Origin: an uncultured Collinsella sp.
GTDB lineage: Bacteria > Actinomycetota > Coriobacteriia > Coriobacteriales > Coriobacteriaceae
Direction of reading: 5' to 3'
Assembly: GCA_905209455.1 (NCBI GenBank)
Contig: CAJLTA010000015.1
Span: forward strand, 1-54,534
DNA: 54,534 nt
Below are positions 15,705 through 23,846 of the stretch, in pieces. The notes beneath the pieces were generated by a model. The model was not told where the DNA came from. It was given only the letters and a program-made list of their open reading frames with translations, and searched no databases. Numbering within the stretch: the first letter of the stretch is position 1; the number at the start of each line of letters is the position of its first letter. Both the position numbers and the translations under genes were made by a program.

Positions 15705-16631
15705 CTATGCGAGCTCGTCGGCAATAGCTGCGACCTGCTCGGCTGTTTCGCACGAATACACGCAAACGTCGCTCAGCGTACGCTTGACCAGGCCGGACAG
15801 CGTTTTGCCAGGGCCAACCTCAATAAACGTGTCGATGCCCTGATCCTGCAGAGTATGCAGCGTGTCGACCCAGCGCACGGCATGACTCACCTGGTTGGCC
15901 AAGACATCCGATGCCGCTCGCGGATCCGCCGGATAGGGCGCCGCCGTCATGTTTGCCATGACCGGAATCAGCAGCGGAGACGGCGCGTGGCCGGCTTGGA
16001 TATACGTCGCCAGCCCCTCAGTCGCCTCGGTCATATAGGGACTATGGAATGCACCCGACACCGCGACTTTCATAGCGCGGCCGCCAGCCCCTTTTACTAG
16101 GACGTCGAGCTCCTGCAGCGCCTCGGGCGCTCCGGCAACAACCGTCTGCTGCGGGCTGTTGTAGTTGACCGGCCAGCAGTCCTCGCCGGCCTGTTTTGCC
16201 AGGTTCTCGACTTGCTCCGCATCGAGCTTGATGACGGCGCGCATACCGCCCGGATGGCGCTCGGCAGCCGCGGCCATCAGCGCCGCGCGCTCGCACACGA
16301 GCTCAAAGCCCGCTCGCGTATCGAATGCCCCCGCAAAGGTGAGCGCGGCGACCTCGCCCAGCGAGAATCCCGCACAGGCGGCAGGCACCACGCCGCGCTC
16401 ACGCAGAGCGGTAGCCGCTGCCAGGTCGTGAACGAACACGCACGGCTGCGTGTTCTCGGTCTGCGAGAGCTCCTCCTTGGAGGCGCTCCGGCACTGCTCG
16501 CTGGTCCCCGGGCGCACCTCGTCGACAATGGCGAACACCTCGGCGGCCGCCGGCGATGCCTCGATCAGGTCGACGCCCATCGCGGGGTGTTGGGCACCCT
16601 GGCCAGCAAACAGAAACGCTACGCTACCCAT
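15705..16631 (-). CDS. fabD: Malonyl-CoA:ACP transacylase
   Basis: 308 aa. It loads malonyl groups onto ACP. The start MGSVAFLFAGQGAQHPAMG is the classical FabD N-terminus; the nucleophile is Ser90 in AGFSLGEVAAL (usually GHSLGE, here Phe replaces His) and the catalytic His is in SGAFHSPYM. It overlaps the end of fabK by 13 bases, suggesting coupled translation. Confidence 0.96.
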   Translation of the reverse strand: MGSVAFLFAGQGAQHPAMGVDLIEASPAAAEVFAIVDEVRPGTSEQCRSASKEELSQTENTQPCVFVHDLAAATALRERGVVPAACAGFSLGEVAALTFAGAFDTRAGFELVCERAALMAAAAERHPGGMRAVIKLDAEQVENLAKQAGEDCWPVNYNSPQQTVVAGAPEALQELDVLVKGAGGRAMKVAVSGAFHSPYMTEATEGLATYIQAGHAPSPLLIPVMANMTAAPYPADPRAASDVLANQVSHAVRWVDTLHTLQDQGIDTFIEVGPGKTLSGLVKRTLSDVCVYSCETAEQVAAIADELA

Positions 16632-17563
16632 GCGGACGCACCCTTCAGGACGCGCTCGGCGCCATCGATCAGGTCGTCAACGATTTCACGTGCGCTCTGG
16701 CGCTCGTTGACCATGCCGGCAATCTGTCCACACAAAAACGAACCCTCTTCGTAATTGCCGTCCTTGGCGGCCTTGCGAAGGGCGCCCGTGCCCATGGCCC
16801 CGAGTTCCTCGACACTTACGCCCGCCGCCTCGCTCTTGGCGTAGGCGTTGGTAAAGGGGCTCTTGAGTGCACGCACCGGGTGTCCCGTCGAGCGGCCGGT
16901 CGCACGCGTCGAGGTGTCGTTGGCCTTCAAGACCATCTCCTTGTACTGCTCCGATACGGTGCACTCGTCTGCGATCAGAAAGCGCGTACCCACCTGCACG
17001 CCGGCGGCGCCCAGCATAAAGGCGGCCGCCACGCCGCGGCCGTCGGCAATACCGCCAGCGGCCACAACGGGAATGTCGACCGCATCGACGACCTGCGGCA
17101 CCAGTGCCATCGTCGAGGTCTCGCCAATATGGCCGCCCGATTCGGTACCCTCGGCAACAACCGCCGTGGCTCCACGACGTGCCACGAGGCGCGCCAGCGC
17201 CACCGAGGCAACGACCGGGACGACCTTGATGCCCGCCTCGTTCCACGCCTTCATGTACTTGGCGGGATTGCCGGCGCCCGTCACGACGACCGGCACTCGC
17301 TCGTCAATCACGACCTGCGCGACCTCGTCGGCAAACGGGCTCATGAGCATGACGTTGACGCCAAAGGGCTTATCCGTCTTGGCGCGCAGCTCATGAATCT
17401 GGTCGCGAAGCCAGTTGGCGTCGGCGTTCATGGCCGCGATGATGCCTAAGCCACCCGCCTCGGACACTGCGGACGCCAGCGAGGCATCGGCAATCCAGGC
17501 CATACCGCCCTGGAACACGGGCTTTTCGATGCCGAGCAGATCGCAGAGAGGAGTCTTGAGCAT
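16619..17563 (-). CDS. fabK: Enoyl-ACP reductase II, FMN-dependent (FabK)
   Basis: 314 aa TIM-barrel flavoprotein of the nitronate monooxygenase/FabK family. It reduces the double bond of enoyl-ACP in the last step of each cycle. FQGGMAWIAD near the N-terminus, the GGLGIIAAMNADA segment and the flavin phosphate loop VVAAGGIADGRGVAAAFMLGA are visible. The presence of FabK and absence of FabI in the operon predicts natural insensitivity to triclosan (known for FabK, inferred here). It lies 2 bp after acpP. Confidence 0.95.
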   Translation of the reverse strand: MLKTPLCDLLGIEKPVFQGGMAWIADASLASAVSEAGGLGIIAAMNADANWLRDQIHELRAKTDKPFGVNVMLMSPFADEVAQVVIDERVPVVVTGAGNPAKYMKAWNEAGIKVVPVVASVALARLVARRGATAVVAEGTESGGHIGETSTMALVPQVVDAVDIPVVAAGGIADGRGVAAAFMLGAAGVQVGTRFLIADECTVSEQYKEMVLKANDTSTRATGRSTGHPVRALKSPFTNAYAKSEAAGVSVEELGAMGTGALRKAAKDGNYEEGSFLCGQIAGMVNERQSAREIVDDLIDGAERVLKGASAWVA

Positions 17564-17565
17564 CT

Positions 17566-17802
17566 CTACTTCTCCAATGCCGCCTCGACCGTATCGGCGA
17601 ACTCGCCGACCGTCTTGGGGTTCTCCTCGGTATCGAGCTGGATGCCAAACTCGTCCTCGACGGCGACGAGGATCTCGACGGTGCCCAGGCTGTCGAGACC
17701 AATCTCCTCGAGCGTGGACTCGGGCTTCATCTCGACATCGTCAAGACCGGCGGTCTCGCGGATAACGTCGCAAACGCGCTCGAAGGTCTTCTGATCTGCC
17801 AT
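17566..17802 (-). CDS. acpP: Acyl carrier protein
   Basis: 78 aa, acidic, helical. It carries growing acyl chains on a phosphopantetheine arm attached to Ser38 in GLDSLGTVE. Second gene of the fab operon, between fabH and fabK, with AAAGGAGAACTACC as binding site. Normal length and composition. Confidence 0.97.
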   Translation of the reverse strand: MADQKTFERVCDVIRETAGLDDVEMKPESTLEEIGLDSLGTVEILVAVEDEFGIQLDTEENPKTVGEFADTVEAALEK

Positions 17803-17853
17803 GGTAGTTCTCCTTTGGTTGTGCCCTAGGGCGTTTTTATTTCCTATGTGCGA

Positions 17854-18813
17854 CTACTTCCAACGAAGCAGATAGCCACCTATATCCAGACCGGCGCCAA
17901 ATCCAACCAAGGCGATGGTGTCGCCTGTGTGAAGTGCACCGGCATTTGCCAGCCGGTCGAGGGCAAGCGGAATGCATGCGCTCGAAATGTTGCCGATCTC
18001 GCGCAGCGTTCGAACCACGCGCTCGTCTGGCACGCCGAGGCGCTTGACCGCCTGACTCAGGATTCGTTCGTTAGCCTGATGGAATACAAAATGGTCGATG
18101 TCTTCGACCGAAATGCCCGCATCGCCCGCAAGCTTATGGACCGTGTCGCAGATGGCGTTGACGCCGAACTTGAACACGCGGCGGCCATTCATGGACAGCA
18201 CGCTCTCGCTATCTGCAGAGGCCTTAAACGGCGAGGTGCCGACCAGACCGGGTACGCGCAACGTCTCGACGTCGGGCGCCGTCGAAAGCTCAACGGCAAG
18301 GGGGTTGTCTCCCCCAGCTCCAATCACTGCGGCGCCTGCCCCATCGCCAAAGAGCACGCAGGTGGCGCGGTCGGTCCAGTCGAGCGTGCGCGTCATCTGC
18401 TCGGCAGCAACGACAAGCACGCGCTCGGCACGGCCGCGGGCGATATAGCCCTCGGCGACATCGAGCGCAAACACGAAGCCGGCACAAGCCGCCGAGACAT
18501 CGAAGGCAGGGCACGTCGCGCCCAGACGCTCGGCTACGGCACACGCCTCGGCGGGAACAAGGTGGTCACCCGTTGTCGTCGAGCAGACGATTAGATCCAG
18601 CTGGCTCGCGTCGATTCCGGACACCTGGAGTGCCCGCTCGCTCGCCGCTACGGCAAGGTCGTCGAGTGACTCGGTGGTGCAGACGTGGCGGCTCTTGATA
18701 CCGGTGCGGGTAAAAATCCACTCATCCGAGGTATCGAGGAACTCAGATAGCTCGTCATTGGAAACACTGCGCTCAGGAAGCGCCGAGCCTGTTCCAAGAA
18801 TCGTGAAACCCAT
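17854..18813 (-). CDS. fabH: 3-oxoacyl-ACP synthase III (FabH)
   Basis: 319 aa. It starts fatty-acid synthesis by condensing an acyl-CoA with malonyl-ACP. Catalytic triad Cys110 (DVSAACAGF), His245 (FHQANERI) and Asn275 (GNISSA) are all present. The ATG at 18813 has AAAGGAGG upstream; the longer frame to 18870 runs through an operator repeat and is rejected. It is the first gene of the fatty-acid operon. Two near-identical 19-bp repeats lie upstream (separate entry), so the operon is probably under a lipid-responsive repressor, which is not encoded nearby. Confidence 0.96.
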   Translation of the reverse strand: MGFTILGTGSALPERSVSNDELSEFLDTSDEWIFTRTGIKSRHVCTTESLDDLAVAASERALQVSGIDASQLDLIVCSTTTGDHLVPAEACAVAERLGATCPAFDVSAACAGFVFALDVAEGYIARGRAERVLVVAAEQMTRTLDWTDRATCVLFGDGAGAAVIGAGGDNPLAVELSTAPDVETLRVPGLVGTSPFKASADSESVLSMNGRRVFKFGVNAICDTVHKLAGDAGISVEDIDHFVFHQANERILSQAVKRLGVPDERVVRTLREIGNISSACIPLALDRLANAGALHTGDTIALVGFGAGLDIGGYLLRWK

Positions 18814-18829
18814 CACTAACCTCCTTTGA

Positions 18830-18896
18830 GTTGTTGACGTGTTTACATCGACCAAGAGAGGATAGCGCATTTTAGTCGTTGTTGACGTGTTAACAT
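18830..18896 (-). promoter_or_regulatory. Tandem operator-like repeats before fabH
   Basis: Repeats at 18830-18848 and 18878-18896 read on the plus strand GTTGTTGACGTGTTTACAT and GTTGTTGACGTGTTAACAT, 18 of 19 identical and 48 bp apart. Each contains an imperfect inverted repeat (GTTGAC..GTTAAC). They lie between fabH and birA, upstream of the fabH start, and could control both. Such paired sites are typical for repressors of fab operons (FabT and FapR in Firmicutes), but this sequence matches neither consensus that I know. Confidence 0.65.
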
Positions 18897-18989
18897 TAAA
18901 TTGTCCAAATGCGACAAAGGCTTCACATTGTGTCTATCTCTCGACACCATTGCGCGATTGCCTTATTAACTTAGGAGGTAGCAGCTGTT

Positions 18990-19766
18990 ATGGATTCTCG
19001 TTTAACGATAGTCGACGTAACCGGATCGACCAACGATGACCTGCTCGAAGCAGGAAAACAGGGAGAGCCGCACGGCACGGGACTTGCCGCCCGGACTCAG
19101 ACGGCAGGACGCGGCCGGCGCGGCCACAAGTGGGATTCAACCGCCGGCAACCTATTGCTTTCGATTGTCCTGCGTCCATGCGTTAATCCTGCAAAGTACT
19201 CTGGTCTTGCCGCCATCAGCGGCTTAGCGGTGCTCGAGGCGCTCGAAAAGCAGGGTCTTGCAAACGAGATTGGCCTCAAATGGCCCAACGACCTGGTCGC
19301 GCGAGGACGCAAGCTCGGCGGCATTCTGGTCGAGGCCGCACGCGATAACGAAGGCAAACCTTTCGCCGTCTGCGGCATTGGCGTCAACGTAAACTACACG
19401 CCCCAAGAGGTGCCCGATGGCGGCCTGGCGGCAATTGGCCTCTCGGATCTCAACGAGAACGTTCCCGCCGTCGACATGCTCCTCGATGAGGTCTATCACG
19501 CAGTTATAGACGCTGTAGATGCCTGGGCAGAGCGCCTCACCGCCAAGGAAGAAGACGCCGGTCCGCTCGCGCCCGTCCACGATGAATATATCGCTCACCT
19601 CAATTGGATCGGGGAGCACGTTATCGCCCGCTCCCCCGCTGGGGACGAGCTGGCGCGTGGCATCTTTCAAACGGTCGATGGCTTTGGTCGCGCGTGCATC
19701 GAAACGGAAGACGGCTTTCGATCCTTCCATTTTGAGGAGGCATCGCTGCGTCCCTTGAGCGAATAG
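18990..19766 (+). CDS. birA: Biotin--[acetyl-CoA carboxylase] ligase, catalytic type
   Basis: 258 aa. It activates biotin with ATP and attaches it to the lysine of AccB. The catalytic loop GRGRRGHKWD (40-49), TGSTNDD near the N-terminus and GLKWPNDLVARGRKLGGIL are visible, followed by a C-terminal SH3-like domain. The DNA-binding domain of E. coli-type BirA is absent, so it is a single-function enzyme and not the repressor of the adjacent operon. TTAGGAGGTAGCAG precedes the ATG. It is transcribed away from the fab operon; functional coupling to accB is clear. Confidence 0.95.
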   Translation: MDSRLTIVDVTGSTNDDLLEAGKQGEPHGTGLAARTQTAGRGRRGHKWDSTAGNLLLSIVLRPCVNPAKYSGLAAISGLAVLEALEKQGLANEIGLKWPNDLVARGRKLGGILVEAARDNEGKPFAVCGIGVNVNYTPQEVPDGGLAAIGLSDLNENVPAVDMLLDEVYHAVIDAVDAWAERLTAKEEDAGPLAPVHDEYIAHLNWIGEHVIARSPAGDELARGIFQTVDGFGRACIETEDGFRSFHFEEASLRPLSE

Positions 19767-19825
19767 GGCGCCGCAACCACCTACTCGGCAGCATTACCCC
19801 ACAGTCCAAACCATCATTCAAAACA

Positions 19826-19862
19826 AAAGGGCCCCGCTGCCGTAGCGGCAGCGGGGCCCTTT
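19826..19862. terminator. Bidirectional terminator between birA and rpsJ
   Basis: A perfect GC-rich stem (AGGGCCCCGCTGCC with GGCAGCGGGGCCCT). The minus strand continues TTTTGTTTTGA, a good terminator for rpsJ; the plus strand has only TTTGAG, weaker for birA. Confidence 0.9.
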
Positions 19863-19881
19863 GAGCTATGAGCGATATCGC

Positions 19882-20190
19882 TTAGAGCTTGATGTCGATG
19901 TCGACGCCAGCGGGGAGGTCGAGACGCATGAGCGAATCAACGGTGCCCGAGGTGGGGTCGAGGATGTCGATGAGGCGCTTGTGGGTGCGCATCTCGAACT
20001 GCTCACGGGAGTCCTTGTTCACGTGCGGCGAGCGGATAACCGTGTACAGGTTGCGCTCGGTGGGCAGGGGGACAGGACCGGAAACGCGAGCGCCGGTCTT
20101 CTGAGCGGTCTCGACGATGAGCTTCGCGGACTGATCGACGACCTCGTGATCATAGCCCTTGAGGCGAATGCGGATCTTCTGGGTAGCCAA
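19882..20190 (-). CDS. rpsJ: 30S ribosomal protein S10
   Basis: 102 aa. S10 is part of the 30S head and also a transcription antitermination factor with NusB (family knowledge). It shows KIRIRLKGYDHEVVDQSA, GPVPLPTERN and SPHVNKDSREQFEMRTHKR. In most bacteria rpsJ directly precedes rplC. Here it ends the str operon after fusA, is followed by a terminator, and rplC is about 13.9 kb away with the fatty-acid operon between. No tuf gene stands between fusA and rpsJ. Confidence 0.98.
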   Translation of the reverse strand: MATQKIRIRLKGYDHEVVDQSAKLIVETAQKTGARVSGPVPLPTERNLYTVIRSPHVNKDSREQFEMRTHKRLIDILDPTSGTVDSLMRLDLPAGVDIDIKL

Positions 20191-20250
20191 CTTAAACCTC
20201 CAAAGAGTGCGAGAGATGTTCTCGCGGATTACGTAACAGGGAGCTCGAAC

Positions 20251-22350
20251 TTAGGCGTTCTTGCTCATGACCTCGTCCACGATGGACTTGGGCGCGGGCT
20301 CATAAGAGTCGAACTGCATCGTGTAGGATGCACGGCCCTGGGTCTGGGAGCGAAGGTCGGTAGCGTAACCGAACATCTCGCCCAGCGGCACCTTGGCACG
20401 GATGAGCTTGCTGTTCTTGCGATCCTCCATGCCCTCGATCTTGCCGCGGCGACCGGAGAGGTTGCCCATAACGTCGCCCATGTACTGCTCAGGGGTCTCG
20501 ACCTCGACAGCCATGATCGGCTCGAGCAGCTGCGGATCGGACTTCTTGAGGGCGTCCTTGATAGCCATGGAACCGGCGATCTTGAAGGCGGCCTCGGAGG
20601 AGTCGACCTCGTGGTAAGAACCGTCGAACAGGGTGACCTTAACGTCGAGGACCGGGAAGCCGGCGATAACACCGGTGTTCAGGGCCTCCTGGATGCCCTT
20701 GTCGATGGACGGGATGTACTCCTTGGGCACGACGCCGCCGACGATAGCGTTGACGAACTCGTAGCCGAAGCCCTCCTCCATCTTCTCGAGCTTGATGACG
20801 GCGTGGCCGTACTGACCGCGACCGCCGGACTGACGGACGAACTTGCCCTCAGCCTTCTCGACGTCGTGACCAGCGGTCTCGCGGTAGGCAACCTGGGGCT
20901 TACCAACGTTAGCGTCAACCTTGAACTCGCGGAGCAGACGGTCGACGATGATCTCGAGGTGCAGCTCGCCCATGCCGGCGATGATGGTCTGGCCGGTCTC
21001 GTGGTTGGTGGACACCTGGAAGGTCGGGTCCTCTTCGGCGAGCTTGGTCAGAGCCAGGGACATCTTGTCCTGCTCGGCCTTGGTCTTGGGCTCGATGGCA
21101 ACGTCGATAACGGGCTTAGCGAACTCGATCTTCTCGAGGACGATCTCCTTGCCCTCGGCGCACAGGGTGTCACCGGTGGTGGAGTTCTTGAAGCCGACGC
21201 AAGCGACGATGTCGCCAGCGGCAGCGTCGTCACGGTCGATACGCTCGGCAGCGTTCATCTCGAGGATGCGGCCGAGGCGCTCGCGCTGACCGTTGGAAGC
21301 GTTGACCACGTAGGAGCCGGACTCGGCGCGGCCGGAGTAAACGCGGACATAGGTGAGCTTACCGACGAACGGGTCGGTCATGATCTTGAAGACCAGGCCG
21401 GAGAAGGGCTCGTCGAAGGAAGGATGACGCTGAATCTCCTCGCCGGTGTCCGGATCGGTACCGGTGACGGCCTCGACGTCGAGCGGGCTGGGCAGGTAGT
21501 CGACGACAGCGTCGAGCAGCTCCTGAACGCCCTTGTTCTTGTAGGCGGAACCCACGAAGACGAGGTTGAGCTCGTTGGCCAGAACGCCCTTGCGCAGAGC
21601 AGCCTTGAGCTCCTCGACGGTGAAGTCCTCCTCCATGAGAATCTTCTCCATGAGCTCGTCGTCAAAGCTGGCAGCAGCGTCGAGGAGCTCCTCGCGCTTG
21701 GTGGCAGCGATGTCGGCAAACTCAGCCGGGATCTCGTCCATCGGCTCGGGGTAGGTCATGCCCTTCTCGTCTGCCTTGAAGTCCCATGCAGTCATGGTGA
21801 CCAGGTCGATGACGCCCCAGAAGTTGTCCTCGGCGCCCATCGGGACCTGAGCGGCCACGGCGTTAGCGTCGAGACGATCCTTCATGGTCTCGATAGCGTT
21901 GAAGAAGTCAGCGCCCACGCGGTCATACTTGTTGATGAAGGCGATGCGGGGGACGTTGAAGGTAGAAGCCTGACGCCAAACGGTCTCAGACTGGGGCTGA
22001 ACGCCGGCAACGGCGTCGAAGACGGCGACAGCGCCATCGAGGACGCGCAGGCAGCGCTCGACCTCGGCGGTGAAGTCAACGTGGCCCGGGGTGTCGATGA
22101 TCTGGATGCGGTAGTCCTTACCGTCCTTGTTCCAGAAGCACGTGGTAGCAGCGGAGGTAATGGTTACGCCGCGCTCCTGCTCCTGAACCATCCAGTCCAT
22201 GGTGGCAGCGCCCTCATGGACCTCACCGATCTTGTGGGTCTTACCGGTGTAGTAAAGAATACGCTCGGTCGTGGTGGTCTTACCGGCATCGATGTGGGCC
22301 ATGATGCCGATGTTACGGGTATCGGAAAGCTTGTACTTAGGCTTAGCCAT
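20251..22350 (-). CDS. fusA: Elongation factor G
   Basis: 699 aa, full length. Translocase GTPase of protein synthesis. The P-loop is AHIDAGKTTTTERIL (near residue 18), G2 is RGVTITSAAT, G3 is IDTPGHVDF and G4 is NKYD, followed by domains II to V (GRGQYGHAVIKLEKMEEG in domain IV). It is third in the str operon, 19 bp after rpsG. The whole protein is ordinary; a long antisense reading frame over it is a composition artefact. Confidence 0.98.
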   Translation of the reverse strand: MAKPKYKLSDTRNIGIMAHIDAGKTTTTERILYYTGKTHKIGEVHEGAATMDWMVQEQERGVTITSAATTCFWNKDGKDYRIQIIDTPGHVDFTAEVERCLRVLDGAVAVFDAVAGVQPQSETVWRQASTFNVPRIAFINKYDRVGADFFNAIETMKDRLDANAVAAQVPMGAEDNFWGVIDLVTMTAWDFKADEKGMTYPEPMDEIPAEFADIAATKREELLDAAASFDDELMEKILMEEDFTVEELKAALRKGVLANELNLVFVGSAYKNKGVQELLDAVVDYLPSPLDVEAVTGTDPDTGEEIQRHPSFDEPFSGLVFKIMTDPFVGKLTYVRVYSGRAESGSYVVNASNGQRERLGRILEMNAAERIDRDDAAAGDIVACVGFKNSTTGDTLCAEGKEIVLEKIEFAKPVIDVAIEPKTKAEQDKMSLALTKLAEEDPTFQVSTNHETGQTIIAGMGELHLEIIVDRLLREFKVDANVGKPQVAYRETAGHDVEKAEGKFVRQSGGRGQYGHAVIKLEKMEEGFGYEFVNAIVGGVVPKEYIPSIDKGIQEALNTGVIAGFPVLDVKVTLFDGSYHEVDSSEAAFKIAGSMAIKDALKKSDPQLLEPIMAVEVETPEQYMGDVMGNLSGRRGKIEGMEDRKNSKLIRAKVPLGEMFGYATDLRSQTQGRASYTMQFDSYEPAPKSIVDEVMSKNA

Positions 22351-22369
22351 GTTAGTTCCTTACCTTAAC

Positions 22370-22843
22370 TTACCAACGATAGTGAGAGAACGCGCGGTTG
22401 GCCTCGGCCATCTTGAAGACGTCCTCACGCTTCTTGACGGAAGCGCCCAGGCCGTTGGAAGCGTCGAGGATCTCGTTGGCGAGACGCTCGGCCATGGTCT
22501 TCTCCTTGCGAGCGCGGGAGAAGTTGACGATCCAGCGGATGCCCAGAGCGGTGGAACGACGGGAGTTGACCTCCATCGGGACCTGATAGGTAGCGCCACC
22601 GACACGCTTGGGCTTAACCTCGAGCGTGGGCTTGACGTTGTCCATAGCCTTCTTGAAGGTAGCGAGAGCGTCGCCACCCTCGGACTTCTCGGCAACGATC
22701 TCGAAAGCGGTGTAAACGATGCGCTCAGCGGTGGCCTTCTTGCCGTCAAGAAGGACCTTGTTGATGAGCTGAGTCACCAGGCGGTTGTTGTAAACGGCGT
22801 CAGGCTGAACCTCACGACGATTAGCTGCTGCACGACGCGGCAT
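22370..22843 (-). CDS. rpsG: 30S ribosomal protein S7
   Basis: 157 aa. S7 nucleates assembly of the 30S head and, in E. coli, represses the str operon. It starts MPRRAAANRREVQPDAVYNN, with GGATYQVPMEVNSRRSTALG and LANEILDASNGLGASVKKRED visible. It follows rpsL by 73 bp. Ordinary family length. Confidence 0.98.
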   Translation of the reverse strand: MPRRAAANRREVQPDAVYNNRLVTQLINKVLLDGKKATAERIVYTAFEIVAEKSEGGDALATFKKAMDNVKPTLEVKPKRVGGATYQVPMEVNSRRSTALGIRWIVNFSRARKEKTMAERLANEILDASNGLGASVKKREDVFKMAEANRAFSHYRW

Positions 22844-22916
22844 GTGAAATCTCCTTAAGTGTCTACCGTGCGGCGCTTAGGCGGCACACGGCGAAAGTAC
22901 CAAAACGTTATCTGGC

Positions 22917-23294
22917 TTATTTGGCCTTGGGGCGCTTAGCACCGTACTTGGAACGGGCCTGCATACGGTTCTGGACCGGAGCAGCGTCGTAGGCGCCACG
23001 GATGACGTGATAACGGACACCAGGGAGGTCACGGACACGACCGCCGCGGACGAGCACGATGGAGTGCTCCTGCAGGTTGTGGCCCTCACCCGGGATGTAA
23101 GCAGTAACTTCGATGCCGTTGACAAGGCGAACACGGGCAACCTTACGAAGAGCCGAGTTCGGCTTCTTGGGGCTCGTGGTGAAGACGCGGGTGCACACGC
23201 CGCGCTTCTGGGAGTTGTGCTGCAGAGCAGCGTTCTTGGACTTCTTGGGCACGGAACGACGGCCCTGGCGAACCAGCTGGTTAATAGTAGGCAA
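22917..23294 (-). CDS. rpsL: 30S ribosomal protein S12
   Basis: 125 aa. Decoding-centre protein. The start codon is TTG at 23294 with GAAGGAG upstream, fixed by the conserved MPTINQLVRQGR. The streptomycin-related lysine segments are wild type in appearance (PKKPNSALRKVARV and GGRVRDLPGVRYHV). First gene of the str operon. A good promoter is present 94 bp upstream, and a large inverted repeat beyond it. Confidence 0.98.
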   Translation of the reverse strand: MPTINQLVRQGRRSVPKKSKNAALQHNSQKRGVCTRVFTTSPKKPNSALRKVARVRLVNGIEVTAYIPGEGHNLQEHSIVLVRGGRVRDLPGVRYHVIRGAYDAAPVQNRMQARSKYGAKRPKAK

Positions 23295-23387
23295 AGCGTA
23301 CTCCTTCTCGAATGATTCCAGCTTTCTGTAAAGTGCAACGGCTTGAATCGAGGGGTCAGCATCCCCCTACGAAACACGCAGTTCGAT

Positions 23388-23441
23388 AGGATACGTGGCG
23401 TTAGCTGTGCCGTCAACAGACCACGCCGCCGGGCGTATCCA
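23388..23441 (-). promoter_or_regulatory. rpsL (str operon) promoter with upstream motif
   Basis: On the minus strand TTGACG (23411-23416) and TATCCT (23388-23393) are 17 bp apart. Just upstream (23422-23441) is a 20-bp motif matching the rplC upstream region at 17 of 20 positions (minus-strand core GGATACGCCCG). Predicted leader of about 85 nt. Confidence 0.65.
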
Positions 23442-23500
23442 AAAATTGGTACATTTCCGCAAAGCCTACACAAAAGGAATCCCCTCCTGTGCGCTTGGGA

Positions 23501-23639
23501 GGATTCCCGGATCGGGCGGCCCAGGTTTTAAGTTTGCTGCTCTACAGTCCTGCGCAAGACGGAAAGCACATTAAGTGCTTTCCTTTGCGTGCGGAACTCG
23601 CGACAAACTTAAAACCTGGGCCGCCCGGTCCGGGAATCC
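23501..23639. repeat. Long nested inverted repeat, copy 2
   Basis: Arms 23501-23535 and 23605-23639 are complementary at 34 of 35 positions; the one difference would be a G-U pair in RNA. The 69-nt interior (23536-23604) is identical to copy 1. The arms are otherwise unrelated to copy 1. The segment GGATTCC at 23501 can also pair with GGAATCC near 23477, so two folds compete. It lies about 85 bp upstream of the rpsL -35 box. The 23295-23846 gap otherwise contains the rpsL promoter, a REP-like repeat and a terminator. Confidence 0.9.
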
Positions 23640-23662
23640 GACGTGCTCGTTGGGGCAACGCC

Positions 23663-23715
23663 ACCTGCCAAAAAGGGACAGGTTTATTTTGGTCGGTTTT
23701 ATCTGGGGAAACGTC
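23663..23715. repeat. 53-bp REP-like repeat, copy 1
   Basis: Matches 52230-52282 at 50 of 53 positions. The core holds CAAAAAGGGACAGGTTTATT and an ACCTG/CAGGT inverted repeat. GGGACAGGTTTATTTT is a string often found at ends of Y1-transposase-linked elements in other bacteria (general knowledge). No transposase is nearby. Confidence 0.75.
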
Positions 23716-23811
23716 GCGCTCCGGCGGTGATCTGCTTTCGTCTTTCGCATGGAAATCGGCGGCGTTTTCGGAAGTATATCGCTCGGTCTAACCGTCCATT
23801 TAATGCAAAAT

Positions 23812-23841
23812 GGGCCGCCTCCCCTAGTAGGAAGCGGCCCC
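23812..23841 (-). terminator. Terminator after anti-sigma gene
   Basis: GGGCCGCCTCC pairs with GGAAGCGGCCC; on the minus strand it is followed by ATTTTGC. It lies a few bases past the stop codon at 23847. Confidence 0.75.
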
Positions 23842-23846
23842 AAATC

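Noticed and set aside
19861..22368. 835-codon plus-strand frame over fusA and rpsJ
   Set aside because: Same antisense composition effect; it crosses the gene boundary and resembles nothing.
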